In this document: positions 10,288 to 18,893 of the stretch, in pieces
Layout: every line of letters starts with the position of its first letter
Numbering within the stretch: the stretch's first letter is position 1
Origin: Spirosoma telluris
GTDB taxonomy: Bacteria; Bacteroidota; Bacteroidia; Cytophagales; Spirosomataceae
Assembly (NCBI GenBank): GCA_003259005.1
Contig: QLII01000001.1
Span: forward strand, 5,224,501-5,288,500
Length of the DNA: 64,000 bases
Direction: 5' to 3'
Made by a program: the position numbers and the translations under genes
The notes under the pieces: generated by a model
Database searches by the model: none
Told to the model about the DNA's origin: nothing
Seen by the model: the letters and a program-made list of their open reading frames with translations, nothing else

Positions 10288-10295
10288 TACCTTTG
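10288..10295 (+). promoter_or_regulatory. Candidate promoter -7 box for the DUF177-rpmF-plsX cluster
   Basis: TACCTTTG matches the Bacteroidota -7 consensus TAnnTTTG exactly and lies about 45 bases before the GTG start at 10340, in the correct strand. A clear -33 TTTG is not seen. It probably drives the whole run of genes to accC, at least in part. Confidence 0.6.
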
Positions 10296-10339
10296 CGGTC
10301 TTATTTTTGACAGGGCCGCCGGAGCGGAGATAAACGAAC

Positions 10340-10882
10340 GTGAATCCATTACGCGCATACGACATTCACATTGTCGGTCTGGACAACAAACGCTACGAGT
10401 ACGATTTTTCGTCGGACAACTCGTTTTTTGTTGCAATGGAGCAGGATCTGATCAAAGCCGGAAATGTGAAGACACATTTGGTTCTTGAAAAGTCGGAAAC
10501 AATGATTCGGCTGGATTTTCATATCGTAGGTATGGTTGAACAAGTCTGCGACCGGAGTCTCGACGAATACGATGAGCCTGTAGATACACAACAGACGATG
10601 TTACTCAAGTTCGGCGATCACAATGAAGAACTGAGCGACGAAATCGAGCTCATCGAGCGGAATACGTCAACAATTAATGTAGCGCGCTACATTTTTGAGT
10701 TTATCAGCCTATCGCTGCCTATGAAACGGCTTCATCCTCGTTTCCGGGAAGAAGAAGATTGGGACGATGAACAGAATGGTAAAGTAATTTATCGTTCTGA
10801 TGAAAAAGAATCTAATGATGCAGACGACCAGCCGGCGATTGACCCCCGCTGGGCCGCTCTGCGAAAACTGAGTGATAATTAA
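10340..10882 (+). CDS. DUF177 (YceD-like) protein
   Basis: 180 residues. DUF177 proteins are encoded directly before rpmF in most bacteria; in other species YceD is linked to 23S rRNA accumulation, but the biochemical role is unsettled. It shows the family's beta-rich N-terminal half (AYDIHIVGLDNKRYEYDF), the single conserved Cys region (MVEQVCDRSLDEYDEPV) and an acidic tail (EEEDWDDEQNG) ending WAALRKLSDN. The start codon is GTG, chosen because it leads into MNPLRAYDIHIVGL and lies just after the candidate promoter. It is the first gene of the cluster; rpmF follows after 92 bases. Confidence 0.85.
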   Translation: MNPLRAYDIHIVGLDNKRYEYDFSSDNSFFVAMEQDLIKAGNVKTHLVLEKSETMIRLDFHIVGMVEQVCDRSLDEYDEPVDTQQTMLLKFGDHNEELSDEIELIERNTSTINVARYIFEFISLSLPMKRLHPRFREEEDWDDEQNGKVIYRSDEKESNDADDQPAIDPRWAALRKLSDN

Positions 10883-10974
10883 TTCGTTTGACGTTCGTGG
10901 ATTGAAGCCTGTATTAATTACCGCATCTTCTACACTGAACATTAAACATCAAACTATAAACTACAAACTTAACA

Positions 10975-11169
10975 ATGGCACACCCCAAAAGACGCCACTC
11001 AAGCACCCGTCGCGATAAGCGCAGAACCCATTACGTAGCTACCCCAGTAGCTCTTTCAACAGACGCTCAGACTGGCGAAGTGCATCAGCGGCACCATGCC
11101 CACGTTTTTGAAGGGAATCTGTTCTACAAAGGGCAAATGATTATTGAGAATTACGCCAAAACGGCTTAA
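10975..11169 (+). CDS. rpmF: 50S ribosomal protein L32
   Basis: 64 residues, the normal length. It begins MAHPKRRHSSTRRDKRRTHY, the strongly basic N-terminus of bacterial L32. It lacks the four zinc-binding cysteines found in some L32 proteins, so it is the cysteine-free type common in Bacteroidota. It forms part of the large ribosomal subunit near the 5' end of the 23S rRNA. It sits between DUF177 and plsX, the classic arrangement that couples ribosome and lipid synthesis genes. Confidence 0.97.
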   Translation: MAHPKRRHSSTRRDKRRTHYVATPVALSTDAQTGEVHQRHHAHVFEGNLFYKGQMIIENYAKTA

Positions 11170-11315
11170 ACCGTATTGATTTCTGAAAAGTATTTCGTTG
11201 ACGTCTTTCCGAAGATGAACGCGAAATACTTTTTTATTGCCCGCTACCTCCCTATTTTTACGCGTATTTAGTTTATTATCCAGCTTACCTGGGAGATATT
11301 GAACAAACCGAGTCA

Positions 11316-12257
11316 ATGAAAATTGCAGTGGACGCAATGGGTGGCGATTTTGCCCCCGAAGCAATTGTGGAAGGAGTTATGCTGGCCGCTGCTGAATTGC
11401 CGGAACATGTAACTATTGTGCTGATTGGAAAGCAGTCTGCCTTGCAGCCGCTCATGCAAAAGCACAATGCAGAGGCAGTTGCCAACATTGAACTAGTCAA
11501 CGCTGAGGACGTCATCGAAATGAGTGAGCACCCAACCAAAGCGCTCTCTCAGAAACCCAATTCCAGCATTGGAGTTGGGTTTAAGCTTTTGAAAGACGGT
11601 CAGGTCAGTGCTTTTTGCAGCGCAGGCAATACGGGCGCTATGCACGTAGGTGCGCTGTTTAGTATCAAAGCGATTGAAGGTATACTTCGCCCCTGCATTG
11701 CTGGTTTTGTTCCACAACTTACAGGTGGTCATGCCGTAATGCTTGATATTGGTGCCAATGCCGATTGCAAGCCTGAGATGCTAGCTCAATTTGGCGTAGT
11801 GGGTTCTATTTATGCCCAATACATCTTTGGCATTGACCAGCCTCGGGTAGCGCTGATGAATATCGGTTCGGAAGAACAAAAAGGTTCACTCGTTGCCCAG
11901 GCGGCCCATCAGCTCCTGAAAGAAAATCGTCGGATTAATTTTGTTGGAAATATTGAAGGAGGAGACTTCTTCGACGGGAAGGCGGATGTTATTATAACAG
12001 ACGGCTTCACGGGCAATACCATGTTCAAATTGGGGGAATCGTTCTATAAGGTTGCCAGCCAGCGTGGCATTAGCGATGAATTTTTGGATAAAACCAATTA
12101 TGAATCGGTGGGTGGCAGTCCTATTCTAGGTGTCAATGGTAATGTTATCATCGCCCACGGTATTTCGTCGCCTTTAGCGATAAAGAACATGATTAGTCTG
12201 GCCATCCGACAGGTTGAGTCCAATGCATATACTAAAATTGCACAAGCATTAAGTTAG
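11316..12257 (+). CDS. plsX: Phosphate acyltransferase PlsX
   Basis: 313 residues, full length. PlsX makes acyl-phosphate from acyl-ACP for phosphatidic acid synthesis at the membrane surface. The family's N-terminal signature MKIAVDAMGGDFAPEAIVEG is present, with SEHPTKALSQKPNSSI, AGNTGAMH and the C-terminal ADVIITDGFTGNTMFK segment. ATG start. It lies between rpmF and fabH; the 146-base gap before it carries no feature I can name, and the gap after it holds the first of four imperfect hairpins seen in this cluster. Confidence 0.96.
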   Translation: MKIAVDAMGGDFAPEAIVEGVMLAAAELPEHVTIVLIGKQSALQPLMQKHNAEAVANIELVNAEDVIEMSEHPTKALSQKPNSSIGVGFKLLKDGQVSAFCSAGNTGAMHVGALFSIKAIEGILRPCIAGFVPQLTGGHAVMLDIGANADCKPEMLAQFGVVGSIYAQYIFGIDQPRVALMNIGSEEQKGSLVAQAAHQLLKENRRINFVGNIEGGDFFDGKADVIITDGFTGNTMFKLGESFYKVASQRGISDEFLDKTNYESVGGSPILGVNGNVIIAHGISSPLAIKNMISLAIRQVESNAYTKIAQALS

Positions 12258-12275
12258 TTTTCTGTTGGCAGTTTG

Positions 12276-12347
12276 CTGTTTGCAGTTGGCTGATGCACCC
12301 GTATTGCTTTCGCGTCAGTCCCGGCGGGGAACCGCAACTGTAAACAG
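12276..12347. repeat. Imperfect hairpin of short near-tandem words (plsX-fabH gap)
   Basis: CTGTTTGCAGTTG (12276-12288) pairs with CAACTGTAAACAG (12335-12347) with one mismatch; the left arm repeats related words (CTGTTGGCAGTTTG). The loop includes CCCGGCGGGGAA. No U-tract follows, so this is not a standard terminator. Confidence 0.5.
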
Positions 12348-12376
12348 AAAATTACAAACAGGGAACTTTTTAAACT

Positions 12377-13360
12377 ATGAGTAAAGCTGCCATAACAGGA
12401 ATCCACGGCTACGTTCCCGACTATGTGCTGACCAATGCCGAATTGGAGCGTATGGTGGATACAAATGATGAATGGATTACAAGCCGCACCGGGATTAAAG
12501 AACGACATATTCTGAAAGGCGAAGGCATGGGCTCTTCGCACATGGGTGCTAAGGCAGTGGCAGGTTTGCTCGAAAAGCTTAACATTAAGCCCCAGGAAGT
12601 CGATTTACTCATTTGCGCCACCACCACACCCGATTATGTGTTTCCCTGCACCGCTAATCTTATCTGCGATATGGTTGGCATTCGAAACGTCGGCAGTTTC
12701 GATATTCAGGCGGCTTGTTCGGGTTTCCTCTATGCATTGACCGTAGGCTCCCAATTTATTGAGACAGGTAAGTATAAAAAAGTAGTTGTCGTTGGGGCAG
12801 ACAAAATGTCGGCCATTGTCGACTATACAGACCGCACTACCTGCGTTCTATTTGGCGATGGTGCCGGAGCCGTCATGCTCGAACCAAATACCGACGGCTT
12901 TGGCATACTGGATTCCATTATCAAATCGGATGGAATTGGGCAAAACCATTTATTCCAGAAAGCCGGAGGCAGTCGTTATCCTCCCTCTCACGAAACCGTT
13001 GAGAAACGGTGGCACTACGTTTACCAGGATGGTCCATCTGTATTTAAATTCGCCGTCAAAAACATGGCCGATGTATCTGCAGAAATCATGGAGCGGAATC
13101 ACCTGTCAGGCTCTGATGTTGCCTGGCTGGTTCCACACCAGGCCAACAAACGTATTATTGATGCCACTGCTCACAGAATGGGTATCGAGTCAGAGCGGGT
13201 CATGATGAATATTCATCGGTATGGCAATACGACAGCCGCCACAATCCCCCTTTGTCTATTTGATTACGAGTCGCAACTAAAAAAAGGCGACAATCTGGTT
13301 CTGGCTGCTTTTGGAGGAGGCTTTACCTGGGGAGCCGCTTATGTAAAGTGGGCTTATTAA
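12377..13360 (+). CDS. fabH: Beta-ketoacyl-ACP synthase III
   Basis: 327 residues, full length. FabH starts type II fatty acid synthesis by condensing an acyl-CoA with malonyl-ACP. The catalytic triad is visible: Cys114 in DIQAACSGFLYAL, His254 in VPHQANKRI and Asn284 in RYGNTTAAT. The glycine-rich end FGGGFTWGAAYVKW is also typical. ATG start; the gene lies downstream of plsX and upstream of efp, a frequent Bacteroidota order. Primer specificity (acetyl or branched) cannot be read from the sequence with confidence. Confidence 0.96.
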   Translation: MSKAAITGIHGYVPDYVLTNAELERMVDTNDEWITSRTGIKERHILKGEGMGSSHMGAKAVAGLLEKLNIKPQEVDLLICATTTPDYVFPCTANLICDMVGIRNVGSFDIQAACSGFLYALTVGSQFIETGKYKKVVVVGADKMSAIVDYTDRTTCVLFGDGAGAVMLEPNTDGFGILDSIIKSDGIGQNHLFQKAGGSRYPPSHETVEKRWHYVYQDGPSVFKFAVKNMADVSAEIMERNHLSGSDVAWLVPHQANKRIIDATAHRMGIESERVMMNIHRYGNTTAATIPLCLFDYESQLKKGDNLVLAAFGGGFTWGAAYVKWAY

Positions 13361-13363
13361 CTC

Positions 13364-13458
13364 TTAAATGAATAATGAACAATGTATAATGGGCTTAACC
13401 AAACACGTTAGCCCAGTTTCTGTTTATTATTCATTTTACATTAACCATTATTCATTAA
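13364..13458. repeat. Imperfect hairpin of AATG/ATAATG words (fabH-efp gap)
   Basis: A 28-base arm (13364-13391, beginning TTAAATGAATAATG) pairs with 13432-13458 (ending CCATTATTCATTAA) with about five mismatches; an inner stem GGGCT/AGCCC caps it. The arms are built of repeated AATGAATAATG-like words. Confidence 0.55.
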
Positions 13459-13464
13459 TAAAAA

Positions 13465-14028
13465 ATGGCAACGACCGCAGACATCCGCAACGGGCTGGTC
13501 TTAAACTACAACAACGACCTTTTTCAAATTACAGAATTTCAACACGTTAAGCCAGGTAAAGGCGCAGCCTTTGTTCGGACTAAACTGAAAAGCCTGACTA
13601 CGGGTCGTGTTATTGATAATACATTCAACTCAGGGGCAACCATTTACCCCGTGCGTGTTGAACGCCGAAAATTCCAATACCTTTACAAAGATGAAGCGGG
13701 TTATAATTTCATGGATCAGGAATCATTCGATCAAATTAACCTCGACGAAAAACTTGTTGAAGGTGCCGATCTGATGAAAGAAGGTCAGGAAGTTGAAATT
13801 CTGATCAATGCCGACGCCGACACACCTCTTGCCTGTGAATTACCCCCATTTGTTGAGCTGGAAGTAACCTATGCCGAACCCGGTATTAAAGGTGATACAG
13901 CCAATAGCCCTAAAAAACGGGTTGAAGTAGAATCGGGTGCCAAAATTATGGTGCCGCTCTTTATTGAATCAGGCCAAAAAATTCGGGTTGATACCCGCAC
14001 ACGCGATTACGTAGAACGAGTGAAATAG
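13465..14028 (+). CDS. efp: Translation elongation factor P
   Basis: 187 residues, three beta-barrel domains as in EF-P, which rescues ribosomes stalled at polyproline stretches. Domain I has the loop PGKGAAFVRTKLK with Lys at the tip position (LKPGKG-type motif, here HVKPGKGAAF). Domains II and III follow, ending in the conserved signature GQKIRVDTRTRDYVERVK. ATG start at 13465. There is no modification-enzyme gene nearby, and I cannot tell from the window whether the tip Lys is modified. Confidence 0.96.
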   Translation: MATTADIRNGLVLNYNNDLFQITEFQHVKPGKGAAFVRTKLKSLTTGRVIDNTFNSGATIYPVRVERRKFQYLYKDEAGYNFMDQESFDQINLDEKLVEGADLMKEGQEVEILINADADTPLACELPPFVELEVTYAEPGIKGDTANSPKKRVEVESGAKIMVPLFIESGQKIRVDTRTRDYVERVK

Positions 14029-14042
14029 TAAAAAAGGTTATT

Positions 14043-14112
14043 AGTCGCTAGTCAATAGTCGTAAGTGAGTAACACTAAAAGCCTATCGACTGCCGACTCT
14101 TGGCTAACGACT
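14043..14112. repeat. Imperfect hairpin of AGTCG words (efp-accB gap)
   Basis: A 19-base arm, AGTCGCTAGTCAATAGTCG (14043-14061), pairs with 14094-14112 with three mismatches. Each arm is itself a series of AGTCnnT-like words. No U-tract. Confidence 0.55.
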
Positions 14113-14120
14113 CCTAAACT

Positions 14121-14603
14121 ATGAGCACACAAGACATTCAACAACTAATTGACTTCATCTCCCAATCGGGTTTAGACGAAGTTAACATCGAAACAACTGA
14201 CCTGAAGATCAGTGTCAAACGGTATGGTCAGGGTGCACCTGCGGCTCCTATGGCTTCACCAGCACCTGCTGTGGCAGCGCCAGCGCCCACACCAGCCCCT
14301 GCGGCTCAGCCTACAGCGGCTGCAGCACCAGCCGTAGCCGCTCCCAAGGCCGACACGTCGAACTATATCACCATCAAATCTCCGATGATTGGTACGTTCT
14401 ATCGGTCGGCTAACCCCGAATCGCCAATGCTTGTAGAAGTAGGCGACAGCATAACGGAAGGTAAGGTCGTTTGCATTATCGAAGCGATGAAGTTGTTTAA
14501 CGAAATCGAGTCGGAAGTATCGGGCCGTATCGTCAAGGTGCTTGTCGAGAATGCGACTCCCGTCGAATACGACCAACCGCTGTTTTTGGTAGAACCCATT
14601 TAA
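14121..14603 (+). CDS. accB: Acetyl-CoA carboxylase biotin carboxyl carrier protein
   Basis: 160 residues. The N-terminal AccB-type region (QDIQQLIDFISQSGLDEV) is followed by a long Ala/Pro linker (about residues 46-78), then the biotinyl domain with the attachment motif IEAMKLFNEIE; the biotinylated Lys is residue 124. AccB carries carboxybiotin between AccC and the carboxyltransferase in the first step of fatty acid synthesis. It lies directly before accC, its partner subunit, separated by an unusual 35-bp perfect hairpin. Confidence 0.96.
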   Translation: MSTQDIQQLIDFISQSGLDEVNIETTDLKISVKRYGQGAPAAPMASPAPAVAAPAPTPAPAAQPTAAAAPAVAAPKADTSNYITIKSPMIGTFYRSANPESPMLVEVGDSITEGKVVCIIEAMKLFNEIESEVSGRIVKVLVENATPVEYDQPLFLVEPI

Positions 14604-14606
14604 TTT

Positions 14607-14697
14607 AATGAGTGAATGAGCGAATGAGTGATTGAGTGAATGTAGGCATGCATCAGCTATTCATTCACTCAATCACTCATTCGCTCATTCACTCATT
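14607..14697. repeat. 35-bp perfect inverted repeat (accB-accC gap)
   Basis: Arms 14607-14641 and 14663-14697 are exact complements around a 21-base loop. The arms consist of near-tandem 8-mers of the type GAATGAGT/GAGTGAAT. It fills almost the whole gap between two genes that should be co-expressed, has no U-tract, and so is probably a repeat element or an RNA-stability structure rather than a terminator. Confidence 0.85.
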
Positions 14698-14707
14698 CAT
14701 TTAGACT

Positions 14708-16051
14708 ATGTTCAAAAAAATATTAATCGCCAACCGGGGAGAAATCGCACTGCGAATTATCCGCACCTGCCGCGAAATGGGCATTAAAACGGTGGCTGTT
14801 TACTCAACTGCCGACCGCGATAGTTTACATGTACGTTTTGCCGACGAAGCTGTTTGCATTGGCCCGCCTATGAGCAAGCAGTCTTATCTGAGCATTCCCA
14901 ATATTATTTCGGCAGCCGAAGTAACGGGTGCCGATGCCATCCATCCTGGTTACGGATTTTTATCAGAAAACGCTGAGTTCTCTCAAATCTGCGCGGATTA
15001 CGGCATTAAGTTTATCGGTGCAACAGCCGAGCAGATCAATGGGATGGGCGATAAATCCACAGCCAAAGCGACCATGCGCGCTGCTGGTGTCCCCGTAATC
15101 CCTGGCTCCGACGGCCTGCTTGAATCGGTCGAACAAGGTAAGAAATTGTCGGCCGATATGGGATATCCGGTCATTGTGAAAGCAACAGCGGGTGGTGGTG
15201 GTCGTGGTATGCGTATTGTCCGGGCAGAGTCGGAGTTTGAGAAAGCCTGGAACGATGCCCGTACAGAAGCCGGAGCAGCGTTTGGCAATGATGGACTTTA
15301 TCTTGAAAAGTTTGTCGAAGAGCCGCGCCATATTGAGATTCAGATCGTAGGGGATCAGTATGGCAAGGTTTGTCACTTATCTGAACGTGACTGCTCAATC
15401 CAGCGTCGTCACCAGAAATTAGTCGAAGAAACGCCCTCTCCCATCGTTTCGGATGATCTTCGGCAACGAATGGGCGAAGCGGCTATCAAAGGGGCACAGG
15501 CTATCGGCTACGAAGGTGCCGGAACAGTAGAGTTTCTGGTCGATAAGCATGGGGAGTTCTATTTCATGGAAATGAACACCCGGATTCAGGTAGAGCACCC
15601 GATAACTGAAGAAGTGACGGATTTCGATCTGATTAAAGAGCAAATCAAGGTAGCTGCCGGCGCTGAAATTTCAGGCCGAAATTACACTCCGAAACTTTTT
15701 GCTATGGAATGTCGGATCAATGCCGAAGATCCAACCAATGGTTTCCGGCCATCACCGGGTAAAATCACAAATCTTCATTTTCCGGGCGGGCACGGTGTTC
15801 GAATCGACAGTCACGTGTATAGCGGCTATACGATTCCTCCAAACTATGACTCCATGATTGCGAAATTGATCGTGTCGGGTCAGTCGCGGGATGAAGTGAT
15901 TACCCGGATGAAACGTGCTCTACAGGAATTTGTGATCGAGGGTATCAAAACCACGATCCCGTTCCATATTAAGCTAATGGACGATCCTAAATTCCGTTCC
16001 GGGCAGTTTACAACGGCCTTTTTGGAGACGTTTGATTTTAGTAAACTGTAG
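14708..16051 (+). CDS. accC: Acetyl-CoA carboxylase biotin carboxylase subunit
   Basis: 447 residues, full length for AccC. It begins MFKKILIANRGEIALRIIRT, with the ATP-grasp glycine loop KATAGGGGRGMR, the HLSERDCSIQRRHQK segment, the catalytic core EMNTRIQVEHPITE and the MECRINAEDP motif. It carboxylates biotin on AccB using ATP and bicarbonate. It is the last gene of the lipid/translation cluster; two hairpins follow before the next gene, so transcription probably ends here in part. Confidence 0.97.
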   Translation: MFKKILIANRGEIALRIIRTCREMGIKTVAVYSTADRDSLHVRFADEAVCIGPPMSKQSYLSIPNIISAAEVTGADAIHPGYGFLSENAEFSQICADYGIKFIGATAEQINGMGDKSTAKATMRAAGVPVIPGSDGLLESVEQGKKLSADMGYPVIVKATAGGGGRGMRIVRAESEFEKAWNDARTEAGAAFGNDGLYLEKFVEEPRHIEIQIVGDQYGKVCHLSERDCSIQRRHQKLVEETPSPIVSDDLRQRMGEAAIKGAQAIGYEGAGTVEFLVDKHGEFYFMEMNTRIQVEHPITEEVTDFDLIKEQIKVAAGAEISGRNYTPKLFAMECRINAEDPTNGFRPSPGKITNLHFPGGHGVRIDSHVYSGYTIPPNYDSMIAKLIVSGQSRDEVITRMKRALQEFVIEGIKTTIPFHIKLMDDPKFRSGQFTTAFLETFDFSKL

Positions 16052-16080
16052 TGTAACGCGGACAAGATGTCCGCGTTACA
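16052..16080. repeat. Short perfect inverted repeat after accC
   Basis: TGTAACGCGGAC (16052-16063) and GTCCGCGTTACA (16069-16080) with a 5-base loop, immediately after the accC stop. GC-rich, without a U-tract; it looks like a palindromic repeat unit placed before the terminator that follows. Confidence 0.7.
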
Positions 16081-16084
16081 TTAG

Positions 16085-16130
16085 AAAAACCTAGGTGACT
16101 TGCTTTAGTGACAAGCCACCTAGGTTTTTT
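16085..16130 (+). terminator. Intrinsic terminator after accC
   Basis: AAAAACCTAGGTG (16085-16097) pairs with CACCTAGGTTTTT (16117-16129), followed by further T. Classic stem plus U-tract, ending the DUF177-to-accC cluster. A possible ATG at 16095 lies inside it and was rejected as a gene start. Confidence 0.8.
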
Positions 16131-16145
16131 CATTTAGCCCTCTGC

Positions 16146-17798
16146 ATGAATCATCTCGCGACTGCCGATTACATCGTTTTCCTGGTTTATTTTATCATCG
16201 TTGTCGGCTACGGCTATTGGATTTACCGACGAAAGCGCTCATCCCAAATGAGTACCACGGATTTCTTTCTGGCTGAAGGTTCCTTAACGTGGTGGGCCAT
16301 TGGGGCCTCCCTGATAGCTTCCAACATTTCGGCAGAGCATTTTATTGGGATGGCTGGTTCAGGCTTTGCGATGGGGCTGGCAATTTCGTCATATGAGTGG
16401 TTCGCAGCGGCCGTGCTAATTATTGTGGCCGTGTTTTTCATTCCGATCTACCTCCGAAACCATATTTATACCATGCCCCAGTTTCTGGCGCAGCGGTATA
16501 GCGATACGGTCAGTACGATTCTGGCTGTATTCTGGCTGGTGGTTTACGTGCTGGTTAACCTTGCCTCCATTTTGTATTTGGGCGCTATTGCCATTGAGTC
16601 ATTAGCGGGAATTTCCTTTACAGCCTGCACGATTGGGCTAGCCGTATTCGCCATTTTCATTACCCTGGGTGGGATGAAAGTTATTGGCTATACGGATGTA
16701 ATTCAGGTAGTTGTACTAATTTTTGGCGGTTTAGTCATCACCTATTTGGCCTTGCAATTAGTTGCAAAAGATACGGGCGATACAGCCATTGGCATAACCA
16801 GTGTCTGGAATGGATTACTATCGCTACGGCAAAAGGCAGACGGGCACTTTCATATGTTTTTCGCCAAAGGGCACCCTTATTACGATGTTCTTCCGGGAAT
16901 GGCCCTGGTAACGGGGGGCATGTGGCTCAATAACCTCTACTATTGGGGTTGTAATCAATACATTGTGCAACGGGCTTTGGGAGCCGACCTGAAGACGGCC
17001 CGAAGCGGAATTCTGTTTGCGGCCTTTCTAAAATTAATGATCCCGCTAATCGTCGTTATTCCGGGCATTGCAGCCTTTGTGTTATACCAAAGCGGACCTT
17101 TCCGCGCAGCCATGACCGACGCGTCGGGGGTAGTGAAGCCCGACCAGGCTTATCCCGTGTTAATGAACTTACTGCCTGTTGGCATGAAAGGCCTCGCTTT
17201 TGCAGCTCTCACAGCCGCCGTCGTTGCGTCGCTCGCCAGTAAATGCAATTCTATTTCGACCATTTTTACCCTCGACCTTTACAAGAAGTACGTCGATAAA
17301 AACGCATCGGATAAAAAACTGGTTAACGTTGGCCGATGGGCTGTTATCGTATCATTTGCCATTGCCATCGGAATCGCGCCCATGTTGCGGTCACTCGATC
17401 AGGTATACCAGTACATTCAGGAATATACCAATTTCATTACACCGGGCATATTTGCTATTTTCCTGCTTGGCTTCTTCTGGAAACGGGCTACCAACCGAGC
17501 CGCGATGACCGTGGCGCTTCTGACCCTGCCACTCTCGCTCTTACTCAAATTCTGGCCAGAAGTAATGGATATGGTTGGTGTTCAGGCCGATTCGATTCCG
17601 TTTCTACACCGGACAACCTGGGTATTTTGCATAGACATCCTGTTAATGGTGCTTGTTTCCTTAACTGACCCAGCGAGTCATGTCCCTCAGAAAGGTATCA
17701 TTGTGGATCGGAGTTTATTCCGGGTAACCCCTTCCTTTGTAATTGGGTCTGTCAGTATTTTCGGTATTTTGGCCGTATTGTACACGGTTTTCTGGTAA
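16146..17798 (+). CDS. Sodium:solute symporter (SGLT-like)
   Basis: 550 residues from the ATG at 16146, with about 14 membrane helices. The SSS-family fold is clear: DFFLAEGSLTWWAIGASLIA, the Na+-site region SNISAEHFIGMAGSGFA, and GMKVIGYTDVIQVVVLIFGG. The pattern is closest to sodium/glucose-type carriers, but the substrate is not certain. The start was moved from 16095 because that ATG sits in the terminator stem and adds a non-hydrophobic leader. The serine hydrolase gene begins 6 bases after its stop, so the two form an operon. Confidence 0.88.
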   Translation: MNHLATADYIVFLVYFIIVVGYGYWIYRRKRSSQMSTTDFFLAEGSLTWWAIGASLIASNISAEHFIGMAGSGFAMGLAISSYEWFAAAVLIIVAVFFIPIYLRNHIYTMPQFLAQRYSDTVSTILAVFWLVVYVLVNLASILYLGAIAIESLAGISFTACTIGLAVFAIFITLGGMKVIGYTDVIQVVVLIFGGLVITYLALQLVAKDTGDTAIGITSVWNGLLSLRQKADGHFHMFFAKGHPYYDVLPGMALVTGGMWLNNLYYWGCNQYIVQRALGADLKTARSGILFAAFLKLMIPLIVVIPGIAAFVLYQSGPFRAAMTDASGVVKPDQAYPVLMNLLPVGMKGLAFAALTAAVVASLASKCNSISTIFTLDLYKKYVDKNASDKKLVNVGRWAVIVSFAIAIGIAPMLRSLDQVYQYIQEYTNFITPGIFAIFLLGFFWKRATNRAAMTVALLTLPLSLLLKFWPEVMDMVGVQADSIPFLHRTTWVFCIDILLMVLVSLTDPASHVPQKGIIVDRSLFRVTPSFVIGSVSIFGILAVLYTVFW

Positions 17799-17804
17799 CG
17801 ATCA

Positions 17805-18893
17805 ATGCTAAAATTTCTGATGGCAGGGCTTCTGCTTCTATCAACCTCAGCCCTAGCGCAACTCCGCGAACGGCTTGATTCATTGATGCGAACCACAACC
17901 AAAGCCAATCTACCGGGCGCGGCTCTGCTGATTGAGATAGACGGTAACGTTTTTTATCGTGGCGGATACGGCCTGGCCAATGTTGAGAAGAAAGCGCCGA
18001 TTACGCCCGAGACCAATTTCCGTATGGCGTCGGTGTCGAAGCAATTTACAGCAATGGGTATTTTGCTTTTGGAAAAAGACAGGAAGTTATCGCTCGATGA
18101 TCCGCTGATTCGATTCTTTCCGGAATTCACTGGCCAGGTTGCCCGGAAAGTACAGGTACGAAATTTGCTGACTCATTCATCGGGGATTCTGGACTATGAA
18201 TCGGTCATGAGCCCCAATCAGCGTGAACAAGTGTCAGATGCCGACGTCCTTAGTCTGCTGAAAGATCGCGATTCGCTTTATTTCGAGCCAGGGAGCCAGT
18301 TTCAGTACAGCAACTCGGGTTATTGCCTCTTGGCGTTGATCGTCGAACGGGTATCAGGACAACCGTTTGCATCATTTATTCGGGAACGTATCTTTCTACC
18401 ACTGAAAATGAATCAGTCGGTGGTTTATGAAGCGGGGAAACCGATGGCTAACCGAGCCATGGGCTACCGTCAAACAGGAAATACGTTTGTTTTTTCTGAC
18501 CAGAGCGTAACCAGTGCCACCAAAGGCGACGGTGGCGTTTACACATCGCTTACCGATTACAAGAAGTGGAATGATGCGCTACGAATGAGTACGTTGCTCG
18601 ACCTTAAGGCGGCTCTAGCGCGAATGAAACAGACGATTCGGGCAAAGCCAGGTAGTTATTATGGGGCTGGCTGGTTTTTTCGGCAGCCAACCGATCCTGT
18701 TTTATTTCATTCAGGGAGTACGTGTGGATTTAATAATTTTGTGGTGAGCATACCCTCAAAGAAGTTTTTGATGGCGTATTTTTCGAATAAGGCCGATAAT
18801 AAAGCCAATGCATCGGCAGTTCTGAAAATCCTGGCCGATGCGGGTCAGCAGGAAGTGACTGATATCCTGGCACTGGATGAATTAACCCGATAG
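17805..18893 (+). CDS. Secreted serine hydrolase (class C beta-lactamase family)
   Basis: 362 residues. Signal peptide MLKFLMAGLLLLSTSALA, then a beta-lactamase/DD-peptidase fold: SxxK motif in RMASVSKQFTAMG with nucleophile Ser, the Y-S-N motif in FQYSNSGYCLL, and the third motif as FHSGSTCGF (HxG type). Such proteins are mostly esterases, D-aminopeptidases or cell-wall peptidases rather than antibiotic-resistance enzymes; I would not call it a resistance gene. It follows the symporter by 6 bases and is probably translated from the same mRNA; the pairing suggests release and uptake of a small molecule, which is inference. Confidence 0.82.
   Translation: MLKFLMAGLLLLSTSALAQLRERLDSLMRTTTKANLPGAALLIEIDGNVFYRGGYGLANVEKKAPITPETNFRMASVSKQFTAMGILLLEKDRKLSLDDPLIRFFPEFTGQVARKVQVRNLLTHSSGILDYESVMSPNQREQVSDADVLSLLKDRDSLYFEPGSQFQYSNSGYCLLALIVERVSGQPFASFIRERIFLPLKMNQSVVYEAGKPMANRAMGYRQTGNTFVFSDQSVTSATKGDGGVYTSLTDYKKWNDALRMSTLLDLKAALARMKQTIRAKPGSYYGAGWFFRQPTDPVLFHSGSTCGFNNFVVSIPSKKFLMAYFSNKADNKANASAVLKILADAGQQEVTDILALDELTR

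Noticed and set aside
12300..12350. Possible cobalamin riboswitch remnant (CCCGGCGGGGAA ... CAACTGTAAAC)
   Set aside because: Resembles the B12-box end only in a few bases, lies between two fatty-acid genes and lacks the other conserved riboswitch elements; the hairpin explanation is simpler.
14607..14697. CRISPR-like repeat array in the accB-accC gap
   Set aside because: The 8-base words form two complementary arms, not direct repeats with unique spacers, and no cas gene is present.
16095..16145. Upstream ATG for the first symporter
   Set aside because: It lies in the stem of the intrinsic terminator and adds a non-hydrophobic leader.
17805..18893. Beta-lactamase resistance gene
   Set aside because: The fold and SxxK/YSN/HxG motifs are shared with esterases and peptidases; nothing shows drug hydrolysis.
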